From positions 310,001 to 374,000 of the forward strand of contig CAWGTB010000001.1 of NCBI GenBank assembly GCA_963825405.1: a stretch of DNA of 64,000 nt. The letters run 5' to 3'. Both the position numbers and the translations under genes were made by a program. Below, in pieces: positions 1 to 9,152 of the stretch; position 1 is the first letter of the stretch; every line of letters starts with the position of its first letter. The stretch is from JACPNO01 sp963825405 (GTDB lineage Bacteria; Acidobacteriota; Terriglobia; Bryobacterales; Bryobacteraceae). The notes under the pieces were generated by a model. The model was not told the origin of the DNA and searched no databases. It saw only the letters and a program-made list of their open reading frames with translations.

Positions 1-1077
1 GCCAGTCCGGCCACATTGTTCTCGCTCAGCAAATACAGATGCCCGTCGGCGTAGGTGAGTGAAGCTTTGCCCACGCTGCGGTCTTTCCACGCGACGCGGC
101 CCGTGGCGAACTCCATGCAAGTGAGGATGGCATTGGAAGAGCCGTACAAATAGCCGTCGTGCAGAACCACGCCGCCGTGATGGTTGATTATTTCGCGGTT
201 GAAATAGATTTCGTCGGCTTTCACTGTGCCGTTCTGCGCGCTCAACCCCAGCAGGGCGCAGCCGGTTCCATAATCCGACGTGTAAAAAACTTTGTTGTCG
301 TAAAAAAGCGGCGTGGTGACGTTGGCGGTGCGGTTGGCCACCCGCTCGTAGCGCCACATCGGCTTTCCATCCGCGGCGCGCACACCCACGCCGGCCCGCT
401 CGGTCAGGTTCATGATGACTTCGACGCCCTGCACCACGCCGGCAATGCAGGACGCATAGGCGGCGCCATCGCTCAGCCCCTGGCTGGTCCAAACCGTCTG
501 GCCGGTCATTTTGTCCATCGCAACAATAGTGGCGTCAGGCCCCCCAGGCGTTACAACTACATTTTTTCCGTTGATGAGCGGCGATTCGCTGATCAGCCAG
601 CGCGGATTGTGGCCGTGAAAATCCTGCAAAATGTTACGCCGCCAGATTTTGGAGCCGTCCTGCGTGCGGAGGCAAGCCAGTTCGCCGTTTTCGGCCAACG
701 TATAGAGGCGATCCTGATCGAGCGTGGGCGTGCCGCGCGGGCCAGGACCCATGTCCTGATCCAGCCTGCCCGCGAGGGCCGAAGTCCAAACGGTTTTGCC
801 GTCGCGGCGATTCAGGCAGAACACGACGCTGTTGCGGTTTTCCACGCCATGAACGTAGATGCGGTCGCCGCGGATGCAGACGCGAGCCGTAGCCTTCGCC
901 CAGAGTGGCGATGGTCCAAACCACCGGCGGACCGGCGGCGGGCCAGGCTTTGAGAAGCCCGGTTTCTTTGGAAATGCCGTTGCGATCGGGCCCTTGCCAC
1001 TGCGGCCAATCGGGGGCGGTCTCTTCCGAGCGCAATACCGGCGCCAGGAGTAACGGGACGAAATGCCTGCGTTTCAT
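1..1077 (-). CDS. PQQ-like beta-propeller secreted protein, partial, frameshifted
   Basis: The protein begins MKRRHFVPLLLAP, a short basic plus hydrophobic export signal, then WPQWQGPDRNGIS, the typical N-terminus of PQQ-like (BamB-type) outer-membrane or periplasmic propellers. A single-base shift near 888 separates this from the remaining reading, which continues on the same strand to position 1 with propeller blades such as GKTVWTSAL, GSKIWRRN, GQTVWTSQ and GRVAWKDR. The gene runs off the left edge, so its length is unknown. The start at 1077 was preferred over the ATG at 1089 because it opens directly on the signal sequence. The substrate is unknown; such proteins are often scaffolds or quinoprotein relatives without a proven cofactor. 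A second protein of this family lies at 47003-48403. Confidence 0.82.
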
Positions 1078-1124
1078 GGCGGTCACCATGATAACAGGAC
1101 GATCTGAAAGTTCTTTGGATAGCC

Positions 1125-1195
1125 TAAGTGGGGCAGGTCCCCGACCTGCCGTTTCAGGAAATTACCTCGGGCAGGTCGGGGACCTGCCCCACTTA
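1125..1195. repeat. Nested palindromic repeat (REP-like) supplying the SDR stop codon
   Basis: Two perfect 26-bp inverted arms (1125-1150 and 1170-1195) flank a 19-bp spacer. Each arm is itself a hairpin: GGCAGGTC and GACCTGCC separated by a short C-rich loop. The outer ends read TAA inward on both strands, and the right-hand TTA (1193-1195) is the stop codon of the upstream minus-strand SDR gene. A truncated copy lies at 51241-51259 in the same relation to another stop codon. It could also act as a transcription terminator, but there is no T-tract. Confidence 0.85.
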
Positions 1196-1987
1196 CATGC
1201 CGGGTGGCTGGAATCTTCCGTCGACTGCGGTCCAGCCGCCATCTACGAAAAGCACGCTGCCGGTGACGTAACTGGCTGCGTCGGAGGCCAGGAAAATAGC
1301 CGGGCCAGCCATTTCCTCCGGCTCGGCCCAGCGGCCCAGCGCGCTCTTGTTGGCATAAGCCTGACGCCATTCGGGATGATTGCGGATGGGCGCCGTCAGC
1401 GGCGTTGCCACCACGCCTGGAGCGATGGCGTTGACCCGTACCCCCCGCGGACCCAGTTCAGCGGCGAGCGTCCGCACCATCTGGTTGATGCCGGCTTTGG
1501 TGGCGGCGTAGACGCCTTGTCCAGGCTCGACCACCTGCGAGCGAATCGACGAAAACAGAATGATGCTGCCGGCGCCCTGAGCGGCCATGATCTTGCCGGC
1601 CGACTGCAGCACGTGCAGGCTGCCTTTGAGATTGACGCCGATCACGCGATCGAAATCCTCGTCGGTATAGTTGAGCAGCGGCTTGCGGACGTTGACGCCG
1701 GGCGTCGCGATGGCGACATCCAGTCGTCCGTGGCGGGTGCGCACGCCCTCGAAGGCGGCATCAACCGCGGCTCCATCGCGAATATCGAAAGCGGACGCCT
1801 CGGCGATGCCGCCGGCTTGCGTGATGCGCAGCGCCGCGGCCTCGGCGGCTTTAGCATCGACGTCGAAGCACACCACTTTGGCGCGATGACGTCCGCAGCC
1901 TTCGGCGACGGCTGCGCCAATGCCGGAAGCGGCGCCCACTACAGCGATAATTTTGCCTTCGAGATCGAACGAGGATGAATAGGGCAT
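1193..1987 (-). CDS. Short-chain dehydrogenase/reductase (SDR)
   Basis: A classical SDR of 264 aa, the usual length for the family. It has the N-terminal NAD(P)-binding motif GAASGIGAAVAEG, an acidic residue ending beta-2 (CFDVDAKAA) that favours NAD(H), the active-site serine region IILFSSIRSQ, and the catalytic YAATKAG (YxxxK) followed by RVNAIAPGVVATPL. The C-terminus DAASYVTGSVLFVDGGW is typical of the 3-ketoacyl-reductase/glucose-dehydrogenase-like subgroup. The start at 1987 was chosen because the open frame upstream carries no family sequence. Substrate cannot be told. The divergent M20 gene starts only 21 bp away, and the stop codon lies inside a palindromic repeat. Confidence 0.93.
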   Translation of the reverse strand: MPYSSSFDLEGKIIAVVGAASGIGAAVAEGCGRHRAKVVCFDVDAKAAEAAALRITQAGGIAEASAFDIRDGAAVDAAFEGVRTRHGRLDVAIATPGVNVRKPLLNYTDEDFDRVIGVNLKGSLHVLQSAGKIMAAQGAGSIILFSSIRSQVVEPGQGVYAATKAGINQMVRTLAAELGPRGVRVNAIAPGVVATPLTAPIRNHPEWRQAYANKSALGRWAEPEEMAGPAIFLASDAASYVTGSVLFVDGGWTAVDGRFQPPGM

Positions 1988-2008
1988 CTGTCTTCCCTGT
2001 AGTATCTT

Positions 2009-3274
2009 ATGAATCGAATGACGCCGCTTGCGGAAAACGTGCTCAAGCAGGTGGACGCGGCCCAGGCGGAGCTGGTCGAATTCGCCGCTGAGCTGCTGCG
2101 CGTGCCCACCGTCAATCCGCCCGGCGCGTTCTACCGCGAGTGCGCCGAACTCATTGGCCGGCGGCTGACGCTTTTCGGATTTGATGTCGACTATCCGGAA
2201 GCTGAGGCCGGACGCTATCCACGCACCAATGTAGTCGGCATCCGGCACGGACGCCACGCTCGGCCGCTGGTTCACCTCAACGGACACTTCGATGTCGTGC
2301 CGGCCGGCGATGGTTGGACTGTCGATCCCTTTGGCGGATTAATTCGCGACGGGCGTTTGTGGGGACGCGGCAGCGCCGACATGAAAGCCGGACTGGCCGC
2401 GGCGATGTACGCCGCTGAGGCGTTGCGCCGTGCGGGTGCCGAGCTTGCCGGATCGATCGAAGTCAGCGGCACGGTGGATGAAGAGAGCGGCGGATTCGCC
2501 GGCGTGTGTTTCCTGGCAAAGACCGGGCGAATCTCAGCCGCGCGCACCGATTACGTGATCATTCCCGAGCCGTTCAGTCCGCACCGCATCTGCATCGGGC
2601 ATCGCGGCGTCTACTGGTTCAAGATTACGGCGCACGGTCGCATCGCGCACGGCAGCATGCCGCATCAGGGCGTGAATGCGATCGACCACATGGGTGTGCT
2701 GCTGGAAAAAATCCGCACGGAGCTGGGGCCATCGCTGAAATTGCGTGAGACCGCGATGCCGGTGGTGCCGCCCGAAGCGCGCTTCGCCACCATCAACACC
2801 AATGCCATCAGCGGAGGGCAGGCGGGCGAGGCTTACCAGACGCCGTGCGTAGCCGACCGCTGCGAAGCTATTTTCGATCGCCGGTTTCTGATCGAGGAAG
2901 GCTTCGACGCGGCGCGCGCGGGCATTGTCCGGTTGATCGAAGAAGCGATGCGAGAGGATGCGTCGCGCCGCTATGAGCTGGAAGATCTGATGGTGGTGGA
3001 GCCCACGCGGACGTCGCCGAATTCGCTGCTGGTGCAGACGCTGGCGCAAGCGATCAGCAGAGTTTTGGGGCGGAAAGCGGATTTGGTGGCGAGCCCGGGC
3101 ACCTACGATCACAAGCACGTGGCCCGCATCGCCGGCGTCGAGCAGTGCGTCGCCTACGGCCCCGGCGTGCTGGAGCAGGCGCATCAGCCGGACGAGTGGT
3201 GCGCCATCGAGGACATCGTGAATTCGGCTAAGGTGATGGCGTTGACGTTGCTGGATCTGGTGGGGGCGCAGTAA
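2009..3274 (+). CDS. M20 family metallo-deacylase (ArgE/DapE-like)
   Basis: 421 aa, matching zinc-dependent M20 peptidases and deacylases (acetylornithine deacetylase, succinyl-diaminopimelate desuccinylase and relatives). Visible motifs are the metal-site HFDVVPAGDGW (about residue 92), GRGSADMKAG with its metal-bridging Asp, and GTVDEESGG with the catalytic Glu pair. The dimerisation-domain His occurs in AHGRIAHGSMPHQGVNAI. A late GTYDHKHVA segment carries the last metal ligand region. There is no signal peptide, so it is probably cytoplasmic. It is divergent from the SDR gene with a 21-bp spacer and is followed after 3 bp by a secreted DUF885 protein. The exact substrate (N-acyl amino acid or dipeptide) is unresolved. 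Confidence 0.92.
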   Translation: MNRMTPLAENVLKQVDAAQAELVEFAAELLRVPTVNPPGAFYRECAELIGRRLTLFGFDVDYPEAEAGRYPRTNVVGIRHGRHARPLVHLNGHFDVVPAGDGWTVDPFGGLIRDGRLWGRGSADMKAGLAAAMYAAEALRRAGAELAGSIEVSGTVDEESGGFAGVCFLAKTGRISAARTDYVIIPEPFSPHRICIGHRGVYWFKITAHGRIAHGSMPHQGVNAIDHMGVLLEKIRTELGPSLKLRETAMPVVPPEARFATINTNAISGGQAGEAYQTPCVADRCEAIFDRRFLIEEGFDAARAGIVRLIEEAMREDASRRYELEDLMVVEPTRTSPNSLLVQTLAQAISRVLGRKADLVASPGTYDHKHVARIAGVEQCVAYGPGVLEQAHQPDEWCAIEDIVNSAKVMALTLLDLVGAQ

Positions 3275-3277
3275 ACC

Positions 3278-5027
3278 ATGCGTGCAGCTATCGCGATTTG
3301 CTTTCTCTGGTCGAGTTTGGCTTTGGCCCAAACTGACAAGGAAAAACTCGACGCGCTGATGGCAGCCACTTTCGCCGAGCATCTGGCGGAAGACCCGGAG
3401 CTTGCCACGGCTCTGCTAGGCCGCGGTCCTGCCGACGATCAGTGGACCGACCGTTCACTTGACGCTGTCGAGCGCCGTAAGCAGGCTGACTTGCGCCGTC
3501 TCGCGGAATTACAACGAATCGACCGCGCCGGCCTGGATGCGAAGGATCAGCTCAACTACGATTTGTTCGCCTTCGATCTTCGCCAGCGGGCGCGCAAAGC
3601 TGATTTTCCGAATGCCTTGCTGGCGATCGACCCGCTATTCCGCGGCCCCGCGGCCACCATCCCGCGAACGCTGGAGGACGCCCCGGCTGCAACCGTTCGC
3701 GATTACGAAAACCAGCTCGCGCGTTTGCGCAGCGCGCCGAAAGTTATCGATCAGACCATCGCATTGCTCGAGGAAGGCCTGCGCCGTGGCGTCACGCTGC
3801 CCGCTGTGATTCTGCGCGACATTCCCGCTCAATTGAATAAGCTGGCCGGCGCCGATCCTGCGGCAAGTCCGTTGACTGCGGCATTCCGTAATTTTCCCGG
3901 TGGCGATCCCGGGCGAAGAGCGGACGCGCCTGACGCGGGAAGCGGCGGCGGCACTCGATGGCGGAGTCAACCCTGCGTTCCGAAAGCTCGGCCGCTACCT
4001 GGCTGAGACCTATATTCCGCGCGCGCGAAGTACCATCGCCCGCACCGCGCTGCCGGATGGCGCCACTTGGTACGCCGCCGATGTTCGTGAGCATACGACC
4101 ACCGCGCTCACGCCGCAGCAGATTCATGAAATCGGATTGGCCGAAGTGCGGCGCATTCGCGCGGCGATGGACCAGACGATTCGCGCCACTGGCTTTCAAG
4201 GAGACCTCCCGGCCTTTCAGGCATTCCTTCGCAGCGATCCGCGTTTCTATTTCACCGATGCGCAGCAATTGCTGGTGGCGTATCGCGATCTCTGCAAACG
4301 CATTGATCCTGAACTATCGCGCCTGTTTGGCAAGCTGCCGCGCGCGCAATATGGCGTCCGTCCGTTCCCCGATTTCAGTGCTCCCTCGCAGACCTCAGCG
4401 GAATATACGGAAGGCGCGCTGGGCGGCAAGCGGCCCGGATATTTCGTGGTCAATACCTACAAATTGGAAAGCCGGCCGAAGTATGAAATGGAGGCGCTGG
4501 CGCTGCATGAAGCCGTGCCCGGCCACCATCTGCAGGTTGCGCTGGCTCAGGAACTGGACGGCGTCCCCGACTTTCGCCGCAATCTTGATGTAAACGCTTT
4601 CATCGAGGGCTGGGGGCTCTACGCCGAGAGCCTGGGCGAAGAGCTGGGCTTCTTTCGCGATCCCTACCAGAAATTCGGCCAGTTGAGCTTTGAGATGTGG
4701 CGCGCCTGCCGCCTGGTGGTGGATACCGGCATGCACGCCATGGGTTGGCCGCGCGAACGCGCCATCGAATTCATGAAAGCCAACACGGCGCTGAGCGAGC
4801 AGAACATTGTCGCCGAGGTGGACCGCTACATCGCCTGGCCGGGGCAGGCGCTGAGCTACAAAATCGGCGAGCTCAAGATCAAGGAACTGCGCCGCCTGGC
4901 GGAAAAGGAACTGGGCGCGCGCTTCGATGTCCGCGAGTTTCACGACGCCGTGCTGGCCGATGGCGCGCTGCCGCTCGATATTTTGGAGAGCCAGATTCGC
5001 GTGTGGATCGCTCGCCAGCGCAAATAG
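3278..5027 (+). CDS. Secreted DUF885 family protein (gluzincin-like peptidase), frameshifted
   Basis: The gene begins with a signal peptide (MRAAIAICFLWSSLALAQ) and continues as a DUF885 protein. A one-base gain in CCCGG near 3899 breaks the frame; joined, the product is about 582 aa, normal for the family. The C-terminal part carries HEAVPGHHLQ, the HExxxGHxxQ-like motif conserved in DUF885 proteins and resembling zinc peptidase sites, followed by FIEGWGLYAE, with a conserved Glu. DUF885 proteins are widespread secreted proteins in Acidobacteriota and Proteobacteria and are presumed peptidases, though few have been characterised. It lies 3 bp after the M20 gene, so the two are probably co-transcribed; a joint role in peptide use is inference. 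Confidence 0.88.
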
Positions 5028-5028
5028 A

Positions 5029-5838
5029 TTACGCCCCGCGCTCCCACAGGAGTGGAAACAACGGATGATTCATGGGCGCGCCGGCGGGCAGTTCCTCCGT
5101 CAGGCCGGGAAAATCTGGCGAGGTAGCCCAGGGGCGCGGAGCGTGCGTGATGTCGTCGCCGAGAAATCGCACGGAGAAAACGCGGCGTCGCTGCTTGCCC
5201 TCCACGCCGCCGGCGGCATGCAGCGTGAGCATGTGGAAGCAAACGACGTCGCCCGGTTCCGTCTCCCAGCCGAGAATGTTGTACTGATCGCGCGCTCTCG
5301 AAATATCTGGCAGATCGGCGAGCGAGCCTTCCGGGAACCACTTGGCCTGGTTGTCCATGAAAGTGCGCGGCATCAGCCACGGGCCCTGATGAGATCCTGC
5401 GACGAACTCGAGCGTGGAGCGGCGCGGCACCGGGTCGACCGGAATCCACAGACTGCAATTCATTCTGCCTTCGATGTTGTAGTACGGCTGATCCTGATGC
5501 CATGGCGTCGGCTGGCGCGTGCCCGGCTCTTTCACCAGCATGTGGTCGTGATACAGACGCGCGGTGTTGCTGGCCATGAGCAAGCCGGCGGCCGCGGCCA
5601 CCGGCGATTCGAAAACAAATCGGCGATAGTGTTGGTTGTCCTGCCAGGTGCAGAAATCTTCAACGAAATAGCCGGGATCGTCGGGACGGCTGGCTACTTT
5701 GACGCGCGCGCTGAGATGCTGCAAGTTGGCCTCGATACCCGTGCGCAGCAGAGCGATCTCATCAGCACTAAGTAGCTGGCGGATGCACACCGCGCCGTCG
5801 CGCTGAAATGCGTCGATGTCTTCCGGCGTCACTTGCAT
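5029..5838 (-). CDS. Phytanoyl-CoA dioxygenase (PhyH) family oxygenase
   Basis: 269 aa from the chosen start (MQVTPEDIDAFQRDGAVCI), the standard N-terminus of PhyH Fe(II)/2-oxoglutarate-dependent oxygenases. The iron triad is visible as PTPWHQDQPYY (HxD, about residue 122) and a distal His in CFHMLTLHAAGG. The 2-oxoglutarate-binding Arg is probably in KQRRRVFSVRFLGDD. The longer reading from 5889 adds no family sequence and overlaps the divergent DUF421 gene, so 5838 was chosen. PhyH enzymes hydroxylate very different small molecules, and neither sequence nor neighbours reveal the substrate. Confidence 0.9.
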   Translation of the reverse strand: MQVTPEDIDAFQRDGAVCIRQLLSADEIALLRTGIEANLQHLSARVKVASRPDDPGYFVEDFCTWQDNQHYRRFVFESPVAAAAGLLMASNTARLYHDHMLVKEPGTRQPTPWHQDQPYYNIEGRMNCSLWIPVDPVPRRSTLEFVAGSHQGPWLMPRTFMDNQAKWFPEGSLADLPDISRARDQYNILGWETEPGDVVCFHMLTLHAAGGVEGKQRRRVFSVRFLGDDITHAPRPWATSPDFPGLTEELPAGAPMNHPLFPLLWERGA

Positions 5839-5898
5839 GCCAGATTCTCCTCCCGGCAAGGCTTGCCCGCAAGCGCGCGCATCGGGCAAGCTATACCC

Positions 5899-6507
5899 AT
5901 GCCTGATCTTGCCTGCTTTCTCGCCGGGAGCGGAATCTTCGAGAACATGTTTCGGCTTCCGCTGCCCATCGTGGAAAAAATGCTGCGTCCCATCATTGTG
6001 TATTTTGCCATTGTGCTTTTGCTGCGTGTCTTTGGCAAACGCGAGTTGGCACAGCTCAATCCGTTCGACCTGGTGGTGCTGCTTTCCGTTTCGAACACGG
6101 TGCAGAACGCCATCATCGGGGAGGACAATTCGGTGACGGGCGGCCTGATTGGCGCGTTCACCCTTTTTGCCATGAACTATTTAGTCGTGCGGTTTCTGTT
6201 CAAGCACCGGCGCCTGGACGAGATCATCGAAGGCGTGCCCACGGTGCTCATGGAGAAGGGCTCTGTGTGCCCGCCGGCGCTGGCCAAGGAGCTGATTACG
6301 ACATCTGAGCTGACGAGCGTGGCGCATCGCCAGGGATACGCCAGCCTGGATGAAATCGAGACCTGCAAGCTGGAGCCCGGCGGAGTCTTCTATTTTGAAC
6401 CTAAAACGCCGCCCGTCGGAGAGCGCCACCACAGAGATGTGATCGCGCGGTTGGATCAACTTGGCGTTCTGATCGAAGACCTGCGCCGCGGACTCGCCGC
6501 CAGCTAG
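5899..6507 (+). CDS. DUF421 (YetF-like) membrane protein
   Basis: About 202 aa with the DUF421 layout: three N-terminal membrane segments (PIIVYFAIVLLLRVFGKREL, FDLVVLLSVSNTVQNAIIG, GGLIGAFTLFAMNYLVVRFL) followed by a soluble YetF-type domain (IEGVPTVLMEKG, LITTSELTSVAHRQGYASLDEIE). RVFGKRELAQLNPFDLV is the family signature. The start was placed at 5899 (MPDLACF); 5947 (MFRLPLP) is also possible. Function is unknown; Bacillus homologues relate to spore or membrane physiology. It is divergently transcribed from the PhyH gene. Confidence 0.88.
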   Translation: MPDLACFLAGSGIFENMFRLPLPIVEKMLRPIIVYFAIVLLLRVFGKRELAQLNPFDLVVLLSVSNTVQNAIIGEDNSVTGGLIGAFTLFAMNYLVVRFLFKHRRLDEIIEGVPTVLMEKGSVCPPALAKELITTSELTSVAHRQGYASLDEIETCKLEPGGVFYFEPKTPPVGERHHRDVIARLDQLGVLIEDLRRGLAAS

Positions 6508-6542
6508 AGGCAAATTACACTGCATCAGAGAGGAGTTCAGGT

Positions 6543-7193
6543 ATGAAATTTGGAGTTATGGGTACGGGTATGGTCGGCGCGACGCTTGCCGGCAGGCTCA
6601 TCAGTTTGGGTCACGAGGTCAAGATGGGATCGCGCAGCGCGAGCAATGAGAAGGCCGCGGCATGGGTCAAGCAGGCCGGTAAAGGCGCCTCGCAAGGCAC
6701 ATTCGCGGATGCGGCGGCCTTCGGCGAAATGGTATTCGTCTGCACCAAAGGAGACGTGACGCTGGATGCAGTGCGATTAGCCGGCATTGACAACCTAAAA
6801 GGTAAAGTGGTCATCGATGTTTCTAACCCACTGGATTTTTCTAAAGGCATGCCGCCGTCAATGATTCCACAATTGACCAATACGAACTCTCTGGGTGAGG
6901 AGCTGCAGAAACTAATTCCTGCATCTTATGTGGTCAAGACTCTGAACACCATCAACTGCGAGGTGATGGTGAATCCTTCCATGTTACGAGACGATAGCGA
7001 AATCCTTATAAGTGGCAACGACTCTAACGCCAAGAGTAAGGTGATCGGAATTCTTCGCTCGTTTGGATGGAAGAACCCAATCGATCTAGGCAACATCACG
7101 ACAGCGCGCGGCACGGAAATGTATATCGCCCTGTGGATGCGCCTGATGGGCGTGCTGGGGACGGCGCAATTCAATTTCAAAATCGTGAAGTAG
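6543..7193 (+). CDS. NADP-binding oxidoreductase (F420:NADP reductase-like)
   Basis: 216 aa with an N-terminal Rossmann fold opening FGVMGTGMVGATLAGRL (GxGxxG) and MGSRSASNEKAA, the pattern for NADP 2'-phosphate binding in F420-dependent NADP reductases and ProC-like proteins. Later elements match this family: VVIDVSNPLDFSKG and YVVKTLNTINCEVM. The gene has a good ribosome site (GAGGAG) before ATG and ends one base before the convergent hydrolase gene. Without F420 genes nearby, use of another hydride partner is likely. Codons are less GC-rich than in its neighbours, which may hint at a separate history. Confidence 0.85.
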   Translation: MKFGVMGTGMVGATLAGRLISLGHEVKMGSRSASNEKAAAWVKQAGKGASQGTFADAAAFGEMVFVCTKGDVTLDAVRLAGIDNLKGKVVIDVSNPLDFSKGMPPSMIPQLTNTNSLGEELQKLIPASYVVKTLNTINCEVMVNPSMLRDDSEILISGNDSNAKSKVIGILRSFGWKNPIDLGNITTARGTEMYIALWMRLMGVLGTAQFNFKIVK

Positions 7194-9152
7194 CTACTGC
7201 AGGAGAGCTTTAAGGAAGCGATCGTCAGGCTCGCCGAAGGTGCGATAGGTGAAGCCGGGCAGGTTAGGGACGACGGCGCCCATCCAATCGGCCGGATCGC
7301 TCCAGAGCACGTTGCGCGGCGCCACTGCTTTCGTCACGTCGTCCAAATCCCAGCGCAGCGCGAAACCGGGGATGAGCGCGTCGTGCAGATCGCGGTGCAG
7401 CGGATTGTCCAGAGCGGCGCGCAGGCGGTAGGGCGTGCGATCCAGCCAGATGCCGCCGATGCGCGGGTCGAGCGCGCCGGCCATCAGCAGCCAGATTCCG
7501 GAAACTCCCGAGGCTATCGCGCGCACGGAAGCCGCGTTGACGTCGCCGCGCGCTACCAAGACGTCGACGCCGCGAATGATATCGCCCGCGCGCATTCCCG
7601 CCAGGCTGCGGCCAATCAGCAGGGCGCGGGTGTTGGTGATCCAATCGCCGATTAGGCGGCCCCCGGAATTTTCCAGAGGCAACCCGCGCGGCTCAAGCGC
7701 CAGCGCGACCCGGCCGCCTTTTGCAATCTGTGCGCCCAACGCAGGCGAACCCGATATCAGCAGCACCGCAGGTTTTCGGCCGCGCGTGTTGGGCAAATAC
7801 AATGTGGCGGCTAGCTCCAGGCCGGGCTCGGTTTCGATGGCGATGTGTTGCGCACGGAAATCCGGCGTGACATTTTCGGTCAGTACGCGAACGCCCAGAC
7901 CCTTGGCTTCAGGCAACTGGCACCACTTACGAAGTTCCGCCAGCATTTGCTGCGGATTGCCTTCTGCCTGTTTCCGGCGGAAGTTTTCGCGAATGACTTC
8001 GAAGATATCGCGGCCATCCACTTGGCCGGCTTCGGTCGCGCGGAGCTCGAAGTTGGTGACCATCTCGACTGGCTCCTCGGCGGCGTCACCCTTGCCGTCT
8101 TTGAGCCAGCGGATCATCCATTCATAAATGGCTTCGCGCGCTTCGAGAGGCGTGCCGTGCCCACCTCCGCCGATGAACCAGCGAACTTTTTCCTGCGCGC
8201 CGTATACACGATACCAGCGCGAGGCTTCGGCGTAGGCGCGGCGTGCGCCATCGATCGGGAAGAAATCACCCACAGTGGAAACCATCAGCCATGGCTTGGG
8301 TGCGAACAGTTCCACATAGTCAGCGATGTCCAGACCGGCAGCGAGAAATCCGGGAATGCTTTGCTCGGAATCGCCGGTGGGCCCGCTGAAGAGCAGCGCG
8401 AACGTGTTCATGTAGCAGGCCGGAGCGGCGACTTTAATGCGCGCATCGAGCGCCGCAATATAAGTGGTGACCGTGCCGCCGCCGGAGCAGCCGGTTGCAC
8501 CGATTCTTTCCGCGTCCACTTCCGGCCGGCTCACCAGATAATCCAGGGCACGCTTTGCGTCCCAAATGCGATAGCGCGCGAAACTCTCGTCCGCCAGAAT
8601 GCTTTGCGCGCCCGCCAGAATGTGCTGATCGGTTGCGCCGCCGGCCAGTGAATTTTCGCGCCGCCGGTCATACGCCTGCTGCCGCTCACCTTGGCCGAGC
8701 GGATCGAACGACAGCGCCACAAAGCCTTTCATCGCGAGATTGGCGGCGATGCGCTGCACGGCGGGCTTGCCTTCTTCCCAATGGCCCAGCGGCATGAGCA
8801 CGCCCGGGTAGCGGCCGGCGGCGCGCGGTCGATACAAATTAGCCGTGACGAAAACCTGGGGCAGGCTTTCGAACACGACTTTTTCGATGATGTATTTCGG
8901 CTTCTCGATGCGGCCCGTGACGCGCGCGTTCAGTGGCCCGGCGTAATCCGGCAAGCCGCCGATGAGCCGCAGGATCTTTTCGCGCACTTCGGTCTTACGG
9001 CTCTCGGCATCGCTCACCGAATGTATGGCAGCGACCGCGGCTTCGCGCGCCGCAAGCTGCTGTTGGGCGATGCGATCCATCCAGGGCAGCAGGCGATCTT
9101 CCGCCAGCAACGGCGCTGCGCAGAGAATGCAAATCAGGATTTGGTTTCGCAT
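7194..9152 (-). CDS. Secreted two-domain alpha/beta hydrolase (acetyl xylan esterase-like)
   Basis: 652 aa with a signal peptide (MRNQILICILCAAPLLAE). The first half is an alpha/beta hydrolase of the dienelactone hydrolase/acetyl xylan esterase type: VLMPLGHWEEGKP, a nucleophile elbow in GATGCSGGGT (Ser about residue 218), and a catalytic His in GGGGHGTPLEAREA. The second half, from about residue 415, repeats the hydrolase lay-out (ATLYLPNTRGRKPAVLLISG, ALEPRG, GVSGIWLLMAG) but no nucleophile Ser in a GxSxG is obvious, so it looks like a degenerate second copy. It overlaps the upstream glycosyltransferase gene by 19 bp, which suggests co-transcription. The substrate is unknown, perhaps acylated plant polysaccharide. 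Confidence 0.85.
   Translation of the reverse strand: MRNQILICILCAAPLLAEDRLLPWMDRIAQQQLAAREAAVAAIHSVSDAESRKTEVREKILRLIGGLPDYAGPLNARVTGRIEKPKYIIEKVVFESLPQVFVTANLYRPRAAGRYPGVLMPLGHWEEGKPAVQRIAANLAMKGFVALSFDPLGQGERQQAYDRRRENSLAGGATDQHILAGAQSILADESFARYRIWDAKRALDYLVSRPEVDAERIGATGCSGGGTVTTYIAALDARIKVAAPACYMNTFALLFSGPTGDSEQSIPGFLAAGLDIADYVELFAPKPWLMVSTVGDFFPIDGARRAYAEASRWYRVYGAQEKVRWFIGGGGHGTPLEAREAIYEWMIRWLKDGKGDAAEEPVEMVTNFELRATEAGQVDGRDIFEVIRENFRRKQAEGNPQQMLAELRKWCQLPEAKGLGVRVLTENVTPDFRAQHIAIETEPGLELAATLYLPNTRGRKPAVLLISGSPALGAQIAKGGRVALALEPRGLPLENSGGRLIGDWITNTRALLIGRSLAGMRAGDIIRGVDVLVARGDVNAASVRAIASGVSGIWLLMAGALDPRIGGIWLDRTPYRLRAALDNPLHRDLHDALIPGFALRWDLDDVTKAVAPRNVLWSDPADWMGAVVPNLPGFTYRTFGEPDDRFLKALLQ

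Noticed and set aside
1125..1195. Rho-independent terminator
   Set aside because: The stem is too long and nested and is not followed by a T-run; a second copy far away suggests a repeat element.
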